From AC-51 sp963749895 (lineage in GTDB: Bacteria; Actinomycetota; UBA4738; HRBIN12), in NCBI GenBank assembly GCA_963749895.1, contig CAVVOG010000003.1:496001-560000 (forward strand): a stretch of DNA of 64,000 nt. The letters run 5' to 3'. Below are positions 39,658 through 48,177 of the stretch, one piece after another. Position 1 is the first letter of the stretch; each line of letters starts with the position of its first letter. A model generated the notes under the pieces. That model was not told the DNA's origin. It did not search any database and was given only the letters and a program-made list of their open reading frames with translations. A program made the translations under genes and the position numbers.

Positions 39658-41283
39658 ATGAGCGCTTCGAACGGTGCAGACCTGATCCTGATCGGTGACG
39701 TGTGGACGTCGGACGCGGCTCGGTCCTGGGCCAAGGCGGTCGCGGTGAAGGGAGACCGGATCGTCGCCGTCGGCACCGAGGACGAGGTCCGCGAGCGCGT
39801 CGGGCCCGCGGCGGACGTGGTCACCGGCGCGATGATCGTGCCGGGGTTCCAGGACGCCCACGTCCACCCGAGCGTCGGCGGGCGGAACCTGCTGAACGTG
39901 AACCTCGACGACCTCCACGACAAGCAGGACTACCTGGACCGGATCAAGGCATTCGCGGACGCGAACCCCGACCTGCCCTGGATCATCGGCGGCGGTTGGT
40001 ACAACCCGGTGTTCGCGGCGACCGACGGTCCCCTCAAGGAGGACCTTGATGCGATCGTCCCGGATCGTCCCGTCTTCTTGATCAACACCGACGTTCACGC
40101 GGCGTGGGCGAACTCGAAGGCGCTCGAGGTCGCGGGCATCACGGCCGACACGCCCGACCCGTGGGACGGGTACTTCGTCCGTGACCCGGACGGCGCGCCG
40201 ACGGGGTGCCTGCAGGAGGGCACCGCCTACGACGTCTGGCGCACGGTGCTCCCGCGTCCCGACACCGCCGGGTGGATCGAGTGCCTGAAGGTCGCGCAGC
40301 GCGAGCTGCACGCCCTGGGCATCACCGCGTGGCAAGACGCGTGGGTCGAGGAGGACCTGCTGCGCGCCTACCGGCAGATGGACGACGCCGGCGACCTCAC
40401 GATGCGGGTCGTCGCCTCGCTGTGGTGGGATCGCCACCGGGGCATGGACCAGGTGGACGACCTCCGCACGATGCGCGAGTGGGGGACGGGCGGCCTGGTG
40501 AACGCCTCGACGATCAAGATCATGCTCGACGGGTGCCCCGAGTCCTGCACCGCCTCGGTCCTGGACCCCTACGAGGGCCACTTCGGCCAGAAGCACGGTC
40601 TGGGGATCCAGTTCGTGGAGGCCGAGGCGCTGAAGGAGGCCGTGACGGCCCTGGATGCGCTCGGGTTCCAGGTGCACCAGCACGCGCTGGGGGACCGCGC
40701 GGTCCGCAGCGCCCTCGACGCGGTCGAGGCGGCCCGCGCCGCGAACGGCATCAACGACAACCGCCACCACATGGCGCACCTGCAGGTCCCCGACCCCGTC
40801 GACCTGCCGCGGCTGCGCGAGCTGGGCGTGATCGCGAACATGCAGCCGTACTGGGCGCAGCCCGACCCGATGATCGAGGACATGACGACGCCGCGGGTCG
40901 GTCCGGAGCGCGCCGCGCGCCTGTACCCGATCGGCGACGTCCGTGCGACCGGCGCCGTGATGGCGTTCGGCAGCGACTGGCCGGTCACGACCCCGAACCC
41001 GTTCCTGGAGATGGAGGTCGCGGTGACGCGGCAGGTCCCGGGCGAGCCCGAGGCCGGCGTGCTGGAGCCGTCACAGCGGATCGACCTGCAGGCGGCCCTG
41101 GCCGCGTTCACGCGCGGCTCGGCCTACCTGAACCACGACGACGACGCGGGCACGATCGCCGAAGGGAAGCGCGCGGACCTCGCGGTGCTCGATCGGAACC
41201 TCTTCGACCGCTCCCTGGGGGCGATCGGGGAGGCGACGGTCACCGCGACCGTCGCCTCCGGCCGGATCGTCCACGGCGGCTGA
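39658..41283 (+). CDS. Amidohydrolase family protein (YtcJ-like)
   Basis: The 541-residue product belongs to the metal-dependent amidohydrolase superfamily, YtcJ branch: VPGFQDAHVHPS holds the HxH metal ligands, and HQHALGDRAV, HHMAHLQ and AFGSDWPVTTPNPF supply later His and Asp ligands. Members hydrolyse exocyclic C-N bonds in varied N-acyl or ring compounds; the substrate is unknown. It is divergent from ureAB with an overlapping promoter region and convergent with the dehydrogenase at 41294 (10-base gap), so it sits within a group of nitrogen-release enzymes. Confidence 0.9.
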   Translation: MSASNGADLILIGDVWTSDAARSWAKAVAVKGDRIVAVGTEDEVRERVGPAADVVTGAMIVPGFQDAHVHPSVGGRNLLNVNLDDLHDKQDYLDRIKAFADANPDLPWIIGGGWYNPVFAATDGPLKEDLDAIVPDRPVFLINTDVHAAWANSKALEVAGITADTPDPWDGYFVRDPDGAPTGCLQEGTAYDVWRTVLPRPDTAGWIECLKVAQRELHALGITAWQDAWVEEDLLRAYRQMDDAGDLTMRVVASLWWDRHRGMDQVDDLRTMREWGTGGLVNASTIKIMLDGCPESCTASVLDPYEGHFGQKHGLGIQFVEAEALKEAVTALDALGFQVHQHALGDRAVRSALDAVEAARAANGINDNRHHMAHLQVPDPVDLPRLRELGVIANMQPYWAQPDPMIEDMTTPRVGPERAARLYPIGDVRATGAVMAFGSDWPVTTPNPFLEMEVAVTRQVPGEPEAGVLEPSQRIDLQAALAAFTRGSAYLNHDDDAGTIAEGKRADLAVLDRNLFDRSLGAIGEATVTATVASGRIVHGG

Positions 41284-41293
41284 GGCCGCCGGG

Positions 41294-42472
41294 TCACACC
41301 GGCTCGAACACGTCCTCGATCGCGAACCCGCGGGCCCGCAGCTCGGCCATCATCGGCGTGGGCGCGGCGGCCAGCTCCGGCGGCAGGACCCCCGGCACCA
41401 CGTCGCCGCGTGCGGCCATCGCGGCCACGATCGCCACGTGGAACCCGGTCGTGCGCTCCATCGCCGTGAACCCCGTCACGGGATCGGGCACGTCGCGGAG
41501 CTCGACGACCGAGCGCATCCGGCGTCCCTCGAACGTGCCGTAGGCCTCGGCGCGCGCGACCACGATGTCGCGGACGTCGGGACCGGCCTCGATCTGCGGC
41601 CCGAGCAGCGCGTTCAGCACCTCGATCGGGGCGACGCGGGTCCCGTCGACCGCGATCGTGTCCGTCCGGAAGAGGCCCAGGTCGCGGAACGCGTTGATCT
41701 GCGCCACGTGCCCGGGGTAGCGGAGCACGCGCGCCTCGTAGGTCCGCAGACCCGCGGCGAGCGTCTTCACCAGCATCCCGCCGGCGTTGCTGGGGAACGC
41801 CTCGAGCGTCCCGAGCGGGGGAGCGAGGTCGATCGTGACGGTCTCGGCGGGATCGAGGTTCACGACCTCGATCGGCCGACCGTCGCGCAGCCAGTGGACC
41901 GGGTGCTCGTACTCGTTCCACAGACCGCCGATGTGGAACGTCAGCCGGTAGTTCCAGGGGGGCTCGGGCTCCAACGGGAGCCCGGCGTCGTAGAACTGCA
42001 GCTCCTCGGGCTCGTCCAGTCGAGCGAGGACGTAGGCCTGGACGTTGCTGCCCAGGCCCGGCGCCTCGCCGCATCCGGGCACGATCGCGACGCCTTTGGC
42101 GCGTGCCTCCTCGTGCATCTCGAACTGGTGCCGGGTCGTCGCGGGGTCCGCCGACAGGTCCATCACGTGGGTGCGCGCATCGAGCGCGGCCCGGGTGATG
42201 CCACCGATCAGGTGCAGCGGCGCCGAATCGACGGCCGCGTCGAGCCCGTCGAGGAACCTGGTCACCTCGGGCACGTCGCTCGCGTCGAGCGTGACGGGGC
42301 GGCAGACCTCGGCCTCGGTCAGCCGGTTCACCCGCTCGGCGGCGTCCTTGGCGCCTTCGGCGTCGACGTCGGCGAGCAGCACCTCCTCGGCATCGCCGCG
42401 GACGACCAGGTCGTAGGCGGCGGCGGTGCCCTGTCGACCCGCACCGATCACGCCGTACCGGAACGCGCTCAT
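41294..42472 (-). CDS. Saccharopine/lysine 6-dehydrogenase-like oxidoreductase
   Basis: The 392-residue protein starts at ATG 42472 with TAAGGAGG 7 bases upstream. It opens with a Rossmann motif (YGVIGAGRQGTAAAYDLV) and has the family's middle block (MDLSADPATTRHQFEMHEEA, PGCGEAPGLGSN) and terminal MERTTGFHVAIVAAMAARG. The best match is the saccharopine dehydrogenase-like/lysine 6-dehydrogenase branch, which oxidises an amino group with NAD(P). A decayed relative lies at 58569-58819. Confidence 0.85.
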   Translation of the reverse strand: MSAFRYGVIGAGRQGTAAAYDLVVRGDAEEVLLADVDAEGAKDAAERVNRLTEAEVCRPVTLDASDVPEVTRFLDGLDAAVDSAPLHLIGGITRAALDARTHVMDLSADPATTRHQFEMHEEARAKGVAIVPGCGEAPGLGSNVQAYVLARLDEPEELQFYDAGLPLEPEPPWNYRLTFHIGGLWNEYEHPVHWLRDGRPIEVVNLDPAETVTIDLAPPLGTLEAFPSNAGGMLVKTLAAGLRTYEARVLRYPGHVAQINAFRDLGLFRTDTIAVDGTRVAPIEVLNALLGPQIEAGPDVRDIVVARAEAYGTFEGRRMRSVVELRDVPDPVTGFTAMERTTGFHVAIVAAMAARGDVVPGVLPPELAAAPTPMMAELRARGFAIEDVFEPV

Positions 42473-42632
42473 CCGTGACCTCCTTATCGAGAAGTCCACG
42501 CGCGGTCATCGCCGCGCCCGTCTCCTCCAGCGTCGCAGGTCAGAGTGGGTGCCTTGAGCCCCGGCGCTGGCCGCGGGTCAGCGATGAAGTTGTCACCGTT
42601 CGTGACAATCTCGGTCGATCCGGGGTACTCCG

Positions 42633-44702
42633 TCAGGGCCGGGGAACGACGATCGACGTGCCGTCGCTGTCGCCATCCGGGTCGTGGTTCGCCCCTGAGG
42701 CGTACGTTGCCCCCGGGTACGTCACGGACGTGACCGTGAACATCACCGATGCCTTCGCCTTGCCGTACCGCTTGGCCACCTGGCACCGGCCGTTGGTCCC
42801 CGTAGTGCAGCTGGCAGACTTCCCGCCGGTCCAGGTCCCGGTCACCTTGGCGCCCGCGACGGCCGCGTGAGCCTCGTCGTGGATCAGCACCTTCGCCGTC
42901 GCCTTCCACCGGGTCGCGGTCACCCAGACGCTGGTGGCGTCGACGTCCGCGACGTGGACCTCGGGTGACGGCGGCGGGGGCGGCGGGGCGCCGGCCGGAC
43001 CGGTGAACAGATCCACCGCGAACGAACCCCCCGTCCCCGCCGCCGGCCAGACGCGTAGCGTGTACGTGCCCGCCTCCGTGGGTGTGGTGTGGAGCGTCTC
43101 CTGGCGGCCGGAACCGCACTCGTCGTCTCCCGCGCAGGTGCTGGCGGTGATCGCGAAGCCATCGGGTCCGATCAGTCGCGCCTCGAGGTCGACCGACCAC
43201 TCCCACAGCAGACACCCGCCGTCGAACCAGGGCAGGGTGCACACGGGAGCGCCGTCCTCGATGATCACCGTCGCGGCGATCGGGACGCCGAGGTCGGCCT
43301 CCTCGATCGTGAAGATCTTCGTCCACGAGCCCGTCCCCGAGACGGATCCGGTGAACCGCTGATGCGCGGGGAACGTCGTCGTCGCGCTCGCACCCGACGC
43401 GGATGCGACGGCGGCCAGACCGTCGACCAGCCCCGCCCCCCATTCGGGGTCGGCGCCGGGGGCCCCCACGTCGCGCGCCGTCCCCGTGACCGCGCCCTTG
43501 ACCTGCGCCGGCGTCCAGGTGGGCTGGGCGTCCCGCAGCAGGGCGGCAAGACCCGCCACGAACGGCGATGCCATCGAGGTGCCGTCCTTGACCTCGTAGG
43601 ACGCGGTGCTGCCGGCCGACGCGGCGCCCACGGACATGCCCGGCGCGACGACGTCGGGCTTGTTCCTGCCGTCGATCGTGGGGCCCCGCGAGGAGAACGG
43701 GGCGAGGTAGACGCCCTCGGAGCGCCACGGCTCGCCTTCGGGGCCGGACCACTCGGCGACGGCGCCCACCGTGATCGCCTGGCGGGCGCTGGCGGGGCTC
43801 GCCACCGATCCGGGGATGTCGCCGGTGTTCCCGGCTGCGGCCACGACGACGATGCCCTCCTCGGACGAGGCGGCGTCGACCGCCTGGCTGATCGCGTCGA
43901 GCCCGTCGGACCCGAGCTCGGACGACACGCTGATGTTGATCACGTCGGCGCCCCGTGCCGCGCACCACTCGATCCCCAGCACGACGTCGGAGTCCTCGCC
44001 GATGCCGGAGGCGTTCAGGACCTTGACGGCCGACAGCGACGCGGCGGGCGCGACCCCGTTGAACAGGTGGGCGATCGGGCCGCCGGTCCCGTCGCCGACC
44101 GCGATCGAAGCGACGTGGGTGCCGTGGCCCTGGTCGTCGTACGCGGTCGTCTGCCCGTTCACGAGGTCCAGGAACGGGATCGGCGCCTTCGAGTTCAGCT
44201 GCTCGTGGTTCGGGTCCACGCCGGAGTCGACGACGCAGACCTCGACCCCCGCGCCGGTCACGCCGTAGTCGGCGCGTGCCTGCTGGGTGCCGAAGTCGCG
44301 GTCGTTCGCCTCCATCGCGGCGCGGACCTCGAAGTTCGGCTCGAGCCGGAGCAGGCCGGGGCGCGTCGCGAGGGCGCGGGCGCGGGCGACGGTCACCCGG
44401 GCGGCGAAGCCGTCGATCAGCCGGAAGCGAGCCCGCAGGGCGGCATCGGGGAGGCTGCGGCGTGCGGAGGCCGCGCTCGCGGGATCGACGAAGGTCGCCA
44501 CCACGTCGAGGCGCTCGCTCGGCGCGGCCGAGGCCAGCGTCGCCTGGAGCCCGTCGTCGACGCCATCGCCGTCGAGGTCGGCGAGCACGCCCACGGTGGG
44601 AGCCGGCGCCTCCGGCGCGACGCCGGGCGCCGCGGATGCCGGGACGGCCGGCAGCACCGCCACGGCCAGGATGACGACGAGCGACATGGAACGGCGAAAC
44701 AT
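42633..44702 (-). CDS. Secreted subtilisin-family (S8) serine protease
   Basis: The 689-residue precursor, from ATG 44702 with AGAGGGGG upstream, has a signal peptide (VLPAVPASA), a propeptide with an EF-hand-like DLDGDGVDDG, and an S8 catalytic domain with the triad Asp in VVDSGVDPNH, His in GHGTHVASIA and Ser in KDGTSMASPFVAGLAALL. After the protease domain come a pre-peptidase C-terminal-like domain and an Ig-like C-terminal domain with two Cys (SASCTTGTNGRCQV) ending HDPDGDSDGTSIVV. The last domain has a broken copy at 46555-46805. No sorting signal is seen. Confidence 0.92.
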   Translation of the reverse strand: MFRRSMSLVVILAVAVLPAVPASAAPGVAPEAPAPTVGVLADLDGDGVDDGLQATLASAAPSERLDVVATFVDPASAASARRSLPDAALRARFRLIDGFAARVTVARARALATRPGLLRLEPNFEVRAAMEANDRDFGTQQARADYGVTGAGVEVCVVDSGVDPNHEQLNSKAPIPFLDLVNGQTTAYDDQGHGTHVASIAVGDGTGGPIAHLFNGVAPAASLSAVKVLNASGIGEDSDVVLGIEWCAARGADVINISVSSELGSDGLDAISQAVDAASSEEGIVVVAAAGNTGDIPGSVASPASARQAITVGAVAEWSGPEGEPWRSEGVYLAPFSSRGPTIDGRNKPDVVAPGMSVGAASAGSTASYEVKDGTSMASPFVAGLAALLRDAQPTWTPAQVKGAVTGTARDVGAPGADPEWGAGLVDGLAAVASASGASATTTFPAHQRFTGSVSGTGSWTKIFTIEEADLGVPIAATVIIEDGAPVCTLPWFDGGCLLWEWSVDLEARLIGPDGFAITASTCAGDDECGSGRQETLHTTPTEAGTYTLRVWPAAGTGGSFAVDLFTGPAGAPPPPPPSPEVHVADVDATSVWVTATRWKATAKVLIHDEAHAAVAGAKVTGTWTGGKSASCTTGTNGRCQVAKRYGKAKASVMFTVTSVTYPGATYASGANHDPDGDSDGTSIVVPRP

Positions 44703-44810
44703 GCGACCCCCTCTTCGCGCGACCGCCTGAGTCTGCGGGCCTCGGGCGACCGGCGCAATCAGCCGATGGTCCAGGGTTCCTCGTCCCCCGGGCGACCGGG
44801 CGAGCCGGGG

Positions 44811-44816
44811 TATCCT
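44811..44816 (+). promoter_or_regulatory. Putative -10 element (TATCCT)
   Basis: TATCCT lies 9 bases before ATG 44826; the start is leaderless or nearly so. Confidence 0.35.
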
Positions 44817-44825
44817 GCCGGGTCG

Positions 44826-45107
44826 ATGAGGCCGTTCGACGGTGCCTCGGATCCGGGTGACCGGCCGGGGTGCGTCCTGTGCGGCCGTCCGACCTTCGAC
44901 CCCGACAAGCGATCGGTGCCGTGGGCGCGGGCGGTCCGCGGTGGTCGGCAGGTGCTCGTGTGCCCCGACTGCCAGCGCGACCGGCCGGACTGGGCGAGCA
45001 GCCTGGACCGGTGCGGCGCGTGCGGCGGGACGCGCCTGTCGGTCCAGCTCGGCGACGTGGTCTGCCGCGCATGCGGTCACATCGAACCCGCATCAGCGGG
45101 CGCTTAG
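44826..45107 (+). CDS. Small double zinc-ribbon protein ending inside tRNA-Val
   Basis: The 93-residue product carries two pairs of Cys-x2-Cys knuckles, CVLCG with CPDCQ and CGACGG with CRACGH, giving one or two four-Cys zinc sites. Its function is unknown; the fold is that of many transcription- or translation-associated zinc ribbons. The final residues and the TAG stop at 45105-45107 are encoded in the first 10 bases of the tRNA-Val gene, so the two genes overlap on the same strand. Confidence 0.75.
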   Translation: MRPFDGASDPGDRPGCVLCGRPTFDPDKRSVPWARAVRGGRQVLVCPDCQRDRPDWASSLDRCGACGGTRLSVQLGDVVCRACGHIEPASAGA

Positions 45108-45172
45108 CTCAGTTGGTCCAGAGCGTCGCCCTTACAAGGCGAAGGTCGGGGGTTCGAGTCCCTCAGCGCCCA
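45098..45172 (+). tRNA. tRNA-Val (anticodon TAC)
   Basis: The 75 bases fold as acceptor GGGCGCT/AGCGCCC, D-arm GCTC/GAGC, anticodon stem TCGCC/GGCGA with loop CTTACAA, and T-arm GGGGG/CCCTC with TTCGAGT (one G-T pair), discriminator A. CCA is not encoded. The first 10 bases are also the 3' end of the zinc-ribbon gene. A degenerate copy of its 3' end lies at 47433-47458. Confidence 0.95.
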
Positions 45173-45256
45173 CCCCGCCGCACCCGCGGTCTCGATTCGC
45201 GTGTCTGCCTCGAGGCGTGTTTCGATAGATGTTCTGAACCCCCCCCAGGAGGACAC

Positions 45257-46543
45257 ATGCGCACCCGCCTTCTCGCGCTCGCCGCGATGCTCGTTGCGGC
45301 CCTCGGCATCGCCCCCGCTCGTGCGGACCTGGTGGGACCGGGAGCGCCCGACCCGAGCTTCTCCGGGGACGGGGTCGTCCGGACCAAGCTCGGGGACCTC
45401 ACGTACCTGAGCGGGGTCGTCATGCAGGGGAACCGGCCGGTGGTGGTGGGAGCGGTTCGCATCGGGGGCGAGTTCGACGCGGTCGTGTTCCGCTACACGC
45501 GGCGGGGGGCCCTCGACAGGACCTTCTCCGGTGACGGCAAGGTGCGGCTCGACGTCGGCGGGTACGACTCGTTCTTCGACGTCACCGTGATGCCCGACGG
45601 GAAGCTGCTCGCGGTCGGCACGACCGGCGGCGCCACGCGGAGCCGGTTCCTCGTGGTTCGCTTCCTTCCCGACGGGCGGATCGATCGGTCGTTCGGTAAC
45701 CGAGGGATCGTGCGGACCGGGTTCCCCGACCCCGACACGGAGGCGGCGGCCGCTCTCGCGCTCCCGAGCGGCAAGGCGGTCGTGTGTGGCCAGACGCGCG
45801 ACGGCGCGGCCGAGCAGAGCGCGTTCGCGCTCGCTCGATACCGGGCCACCGGCGCGCTCGACGCCACGTTCGGTGGGGACGGGAAGGTCGTGACGCGCTT
45901 CCCGGTGCGGTCCGAGAACGCGTGTACAGGGCTCGGGCTGGCGACCGACGGCCAGGTGGTCGCCTCGGGGACCCTGCGTTCCGCCGGGCCCGGCTCCATC
46001 GTGGCGGGGCTCGCTCGCTACCGGCCGAACGGCAGGCTCGAGAAGACGTTCGACGGAGATGGGCGCGTCGAGATCGCGCTCGGCGGCTACACGATCGGCG
46101 AGGACGTGCTGGTCCTGAAGAACAACTTCTTCCTGATCTCAGGGCAGTGGCAGCGTCCCACCGGTGGGTACGGGGGCTACATCGCGAAGCTCAACACCAG
46201 CGGCCACCTCGACCCTGCGTTCGGGAAGGCGGGCGTGCGGAGCGTGACCGTGCCCGGGGGCGATGCCAAGATCCTGGCGCTCGCTCTGGCGCCCGGCGGG
46301 AAGCCGGTGGGCGTGGGGGAGTGGTCATCCAACGTGTCGCCGTACACGCAGTTCGCGTTGATCACCCGGCTGAAGCCCGACGGCGGGTTCGACGGCGGGT
46401 TCGGCACGAAGGGGGTCGTCACGATGCCGCTCGCGGCCTCGGGGGACTCGCACGCCGCCGACGTGAAGGTGCTCGCCGACGGGCGCATCGTGCTGACCGG
46501 CGAGACCTACCTGGGGGGGGCTACCGCGCGGCTCCTGGGCTGA
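45257..46543 (+). CDS. Secreted delta-60 repeat beta-propeller protein (second paralogue)
   Basis: The 428-residue product starts at ATG 45257 with CCAGGAGG 5 bases upstream. A signal peptide (cleavage near APARA) is followed by about seven delta-60 units of the form LDxTFxGDGKV: PDPSFSGDGVV, LDRTFSGDGKVR, IDRSFGNRGIVR, LDATFGGDGKVV, LEKTFDGDGRVE and LDPAFGKAGVRS. It is a paralogue of 16178-17455. It ends 11 bases before the convergent subtilase-domain remnant. A run of eight G at 46512-46519 is a place to check for a sequencing indel near the C-terminus. Confidence 0.87.
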   Translation: MRTRLLALAAMLVAALGIAPARADLVGPGAPDPSFSGDGVVRTKLGDLTYLSGVVMQGNRPVVVGAVRIGGEFDAVVFRYTRRGALDRTFSGDGKVRLDVGGYDSFFDVTVMPDGKLLAVGTTGGATRSRFLVVRFLPDGRIDRSFGNRGIVRTGFPDPDTEAAAALALPSGKAVVCGQTRDGAAEQSAFALARYRATGALDATFGGDGKVVTRFPVRSENACTGLGLATDGQVVASGTLRSAGPGSIVAGLARYRPNGRLEKTFDGDGRVEIALGGYTIGEDVLVLKNNFFLISGQWQRPTGGYGGYIAKLNTSGHLDPAFGKAGVRSVTVPGGDAKILALALAPGGKPVGVGEWSSNVSPYTQFALITRLKPDGGFDGGFGTKGVVTMPLAASGDSHAADVKVLADGRIVLTGETYLGGATARLLG

Positions 46544-46554
46544 GTCGGGTCCGA

Positions 46555-46805
46555 CTACGGCTTCGCGACCACGATGGACGTGCCGTCGCTGTCCGCGTCC
46601 GGGTCGTGCTCCTCTTCGCCGCGTAGGTGGATCCCGCGAAGGCGATCGATGTCACCGTGAAGGTGGCCGACGACTGCACCTTGCGGTAGAGACGGGCGAC
46701 GGTGCATCGACCGTTGGCCCCGGTCGTGCACTCGGCCACCTTGCCGCCGGTCCACGTGCCGGTCACGGTGGCGCCCACCACGTCCACGTTCCGCCGCGCC
46801 TCGCT
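46555..46805 (-). pseudogene. Remnant of a subtilase-type Ig-like C-terminal domain
   Basis: Reading the minus strand gives VVGATVTGTWTGGK, then AECTTGANGRCTVARLYRK and FTVTSIAFAGSTYAA, and in a second frame HDPDADSDGTSIVVAKP to a stop at 46555. This matches, residue for residue in most positions, the last domain of the subtilase at 42633 (VTGTWTGGKSASCTTGTNG..., HDPDGDSDGTSIVVPRP). The protease domain is absent and one frameshift splits the piece, so this is a decayed fragment. It ends where the sigma-factor promoter begins. Confidence 0.8.
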
Positions 46806-46810
46806 AGGGT
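46805..46810 (+). promoter_or_regulatory. Putative -10 element (TAGGGT), leaderless sigma-factor start
   Basis: TAGGGT lies 6 bases before ATG 46817. Confidence 0.45.
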
Positions 46811-46816
46811 CGACCG

Positions 46817-47539
46817 ATGCCGTCCGGTCGGTCAGCGCGTGCCACCCGTCTAAACGTTCTCAACCCTTCACGCATCCATAGGCGCGTGCAGAGAGAGAGC
46901 GAGGTCATCGAGCTGCGGCGGGCACCCGAGGCACCCGAGACGTCCGGGGCGCCAGAGGTGCCGCCGAGTTTCGACGAGCTCTTCATCGAGCTGCACGATC
47001 GCCTGTTCCGGGCCCTGTACTTCATCAGTGGGTCCTCGGCCGAGGCGGAGGAGCTCATGCAGGACGCATTCCTGAAGCTGTGGGAGCGATGGGATCGGAT
47101 CGACGAGATCGATGATCTCGCCGCCTACCTGTTCCGCACCGCGCTGAACGGCTTCAGGGCGCGGACCCGCCGTGCGCGGATGGCGGCCCGCCGGATCGCA
47201 CCCGTGGTGCATCCGCGCGATCCGTTCGATGACGTCGACGTGCGAGAGGACGTGCGCCGGATGCTCCGGCGGCTCTCGCCTCGACAGCGCACGGCGATCG
47301 TCCTCACGGAGATCCTCGGGTACAGCTCGGAACAGGTAGCTCCCAGGTGCCGGAAGGCACTCAGAGGTAGGGCGTTTCCGCAGGGCAAGGCCCTGACCAG
47401 CACGTTCGCCTCGCCCCTGTGGGGCGAGGGTGGGGGGTCGAGTCGGTCAGCGCCCACCGGTTGCCGGATCCGCGGTGGGTGCAGCCGCGGTCGGCCGATC
47501 AGGGCGAACGACAGCGAGGCATCACCTTGCCCGGCGTGA
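46817..47539 (+). pseudogene. ECF sigma factor truncated in region 4
   Basis: From ATG 46817, after about 45 residues, region 2 is clear (FDELFIELHDRLFRALYFIS, SAEAEELMQDAFLKLWERW) and region 4 begins (MLRRLSPRQRTAIVLTEILG, YSSEQVA). There, at about 47338, homology stops: the expected recognition helix for the -35 box is missing, and the frame runs on for about 65 residues of low-complexity Gly/Arg/Ser-rich sequence with no sigma homology. Without its helix-turn-helix the protein should not recognise promoters. It could be dead or a dominant fragment. No anti-sigma factor is adjacent. Confidence 0.75.
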
Positions 47540-47623
47540 GGGCTCGCGGTCCCGAAGGTGTCGGGCTCGCTGGCCGGCCCCACGAGGGTCAGATGCTTGT
47601 CACCTAGCCGCGCGGTCGGGCTG
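47340..47623. other. Non-coding stretch with hairpins and degenerate tRNA 3' end
   Basis: No gene is recognised between the last sigma-like residue and the URO-D remnant. It contains a perfect 9-bp hairpin CCTCGCCCC/GGGGCGAGG with TGT loop (47409-47429), a tRNA-Val 3'-like segment (47433-47458) and an overlapping 8-bp inverted repeat (GCCCACCG/CGGTGGGT). It looks like a scar of past recombination. Confidence 0.5.
47433..47458 (+). repeat. Degenerate direct repeat of the tRNA-Val 3' end (possible att remnant)
   Basis: The segment GGGGGTCGAGTCGGTCAGCG (47433-47452) and the following CCCACC align with tRNA-Val 45149-45174 at all but about three positions. It begins in the T-arm and ends past the discriminator base, the part that integrases usually target. 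It sits 2.3 kb downstream of the tRNA on the same strand. No integrase gene is present. Confidence 0.45.
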
Positions 47624-48177
47624 CTACGTGGTGCGCCGGGCGGCGCGTGTCAGCGCCTCGATGTTCTCCACCGGCGCCGTGAACGGGATCTCGCAGTTCG
47701 TGGACAGCACGAACCGCGACCCTCGGGCGCTCCGGATGCAGGCGCTCGCTTCCCGCTGGACCTGATCCGGCCCGGCCTCCAGCATCGTGCGGGTGTTGTC
47801 CACGTTGCCGATCGATGCCACGGGTCGGCCGTCGTCCGCTGCCTGCCGGAGGAGGCGCTCATCTCCGTGGCCGCAGCTCACGGCGTCGACGTCGAGGTGG
47901 AGGATCTCCTCGAAGTAGGGAGTGACGGAGCAGTTGTGCTCGATCAGGAAGACCTCCGGCCCGGCCTCGCGCGCCGTGCCCAGGAGGCGGCGCTCCGCCG
48001 GCATCACGAACCGCTCCAGGTGGTGAGGCCCCATCATCTCCCGGCACGCGCCGGCGTTCTCGAACATGATCGCGTCGGCCACTCCCGTCTCCACGATCGC
48101 CCGCACGTATCGACCCGTGCCCTCGGGCATCTTCAGACCGAGGCTCCACATGTCGATGACGAGAGTGGTGGCACGCA
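47624..48177 (-). pseudogene. 5'-truncated uroporphyrinogen decarboxylase-family (methyltransferase-type) gene
   Basis: The readable C-terminal part, about 170 residues (GTGRYVRAIVETGVADAIMF, GACREMMGPHHLERFVMPAE, EVFLIEHNCSVTPYFEEI, SIGNVDNTRTMLEAG, FVLSTNCEIPFTAP), matches the second half of the URO-D superfamily, more like the methylcobamide:acceptor methyltransferases (MtaA/MtbA/CmuA) than true HemE. A full gene would be about 340 codons; the first half is missing, and the gene's upstream end is occupied by the receiver-protein gene on the other strand. It is likely dead. Its relatives partner corrinoid proteins such as that at 12024. Confidence 0.7.

Noticed and set aside
46512..46520. 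Eight-G run as a frameshift truncating the second delta-60 protein
   Set aside because: The present C-terminus (ATARLLG) matches the style of the paralogue's end (AAVMRYLDA), so the frame is probably correct, though the run is worth checking.
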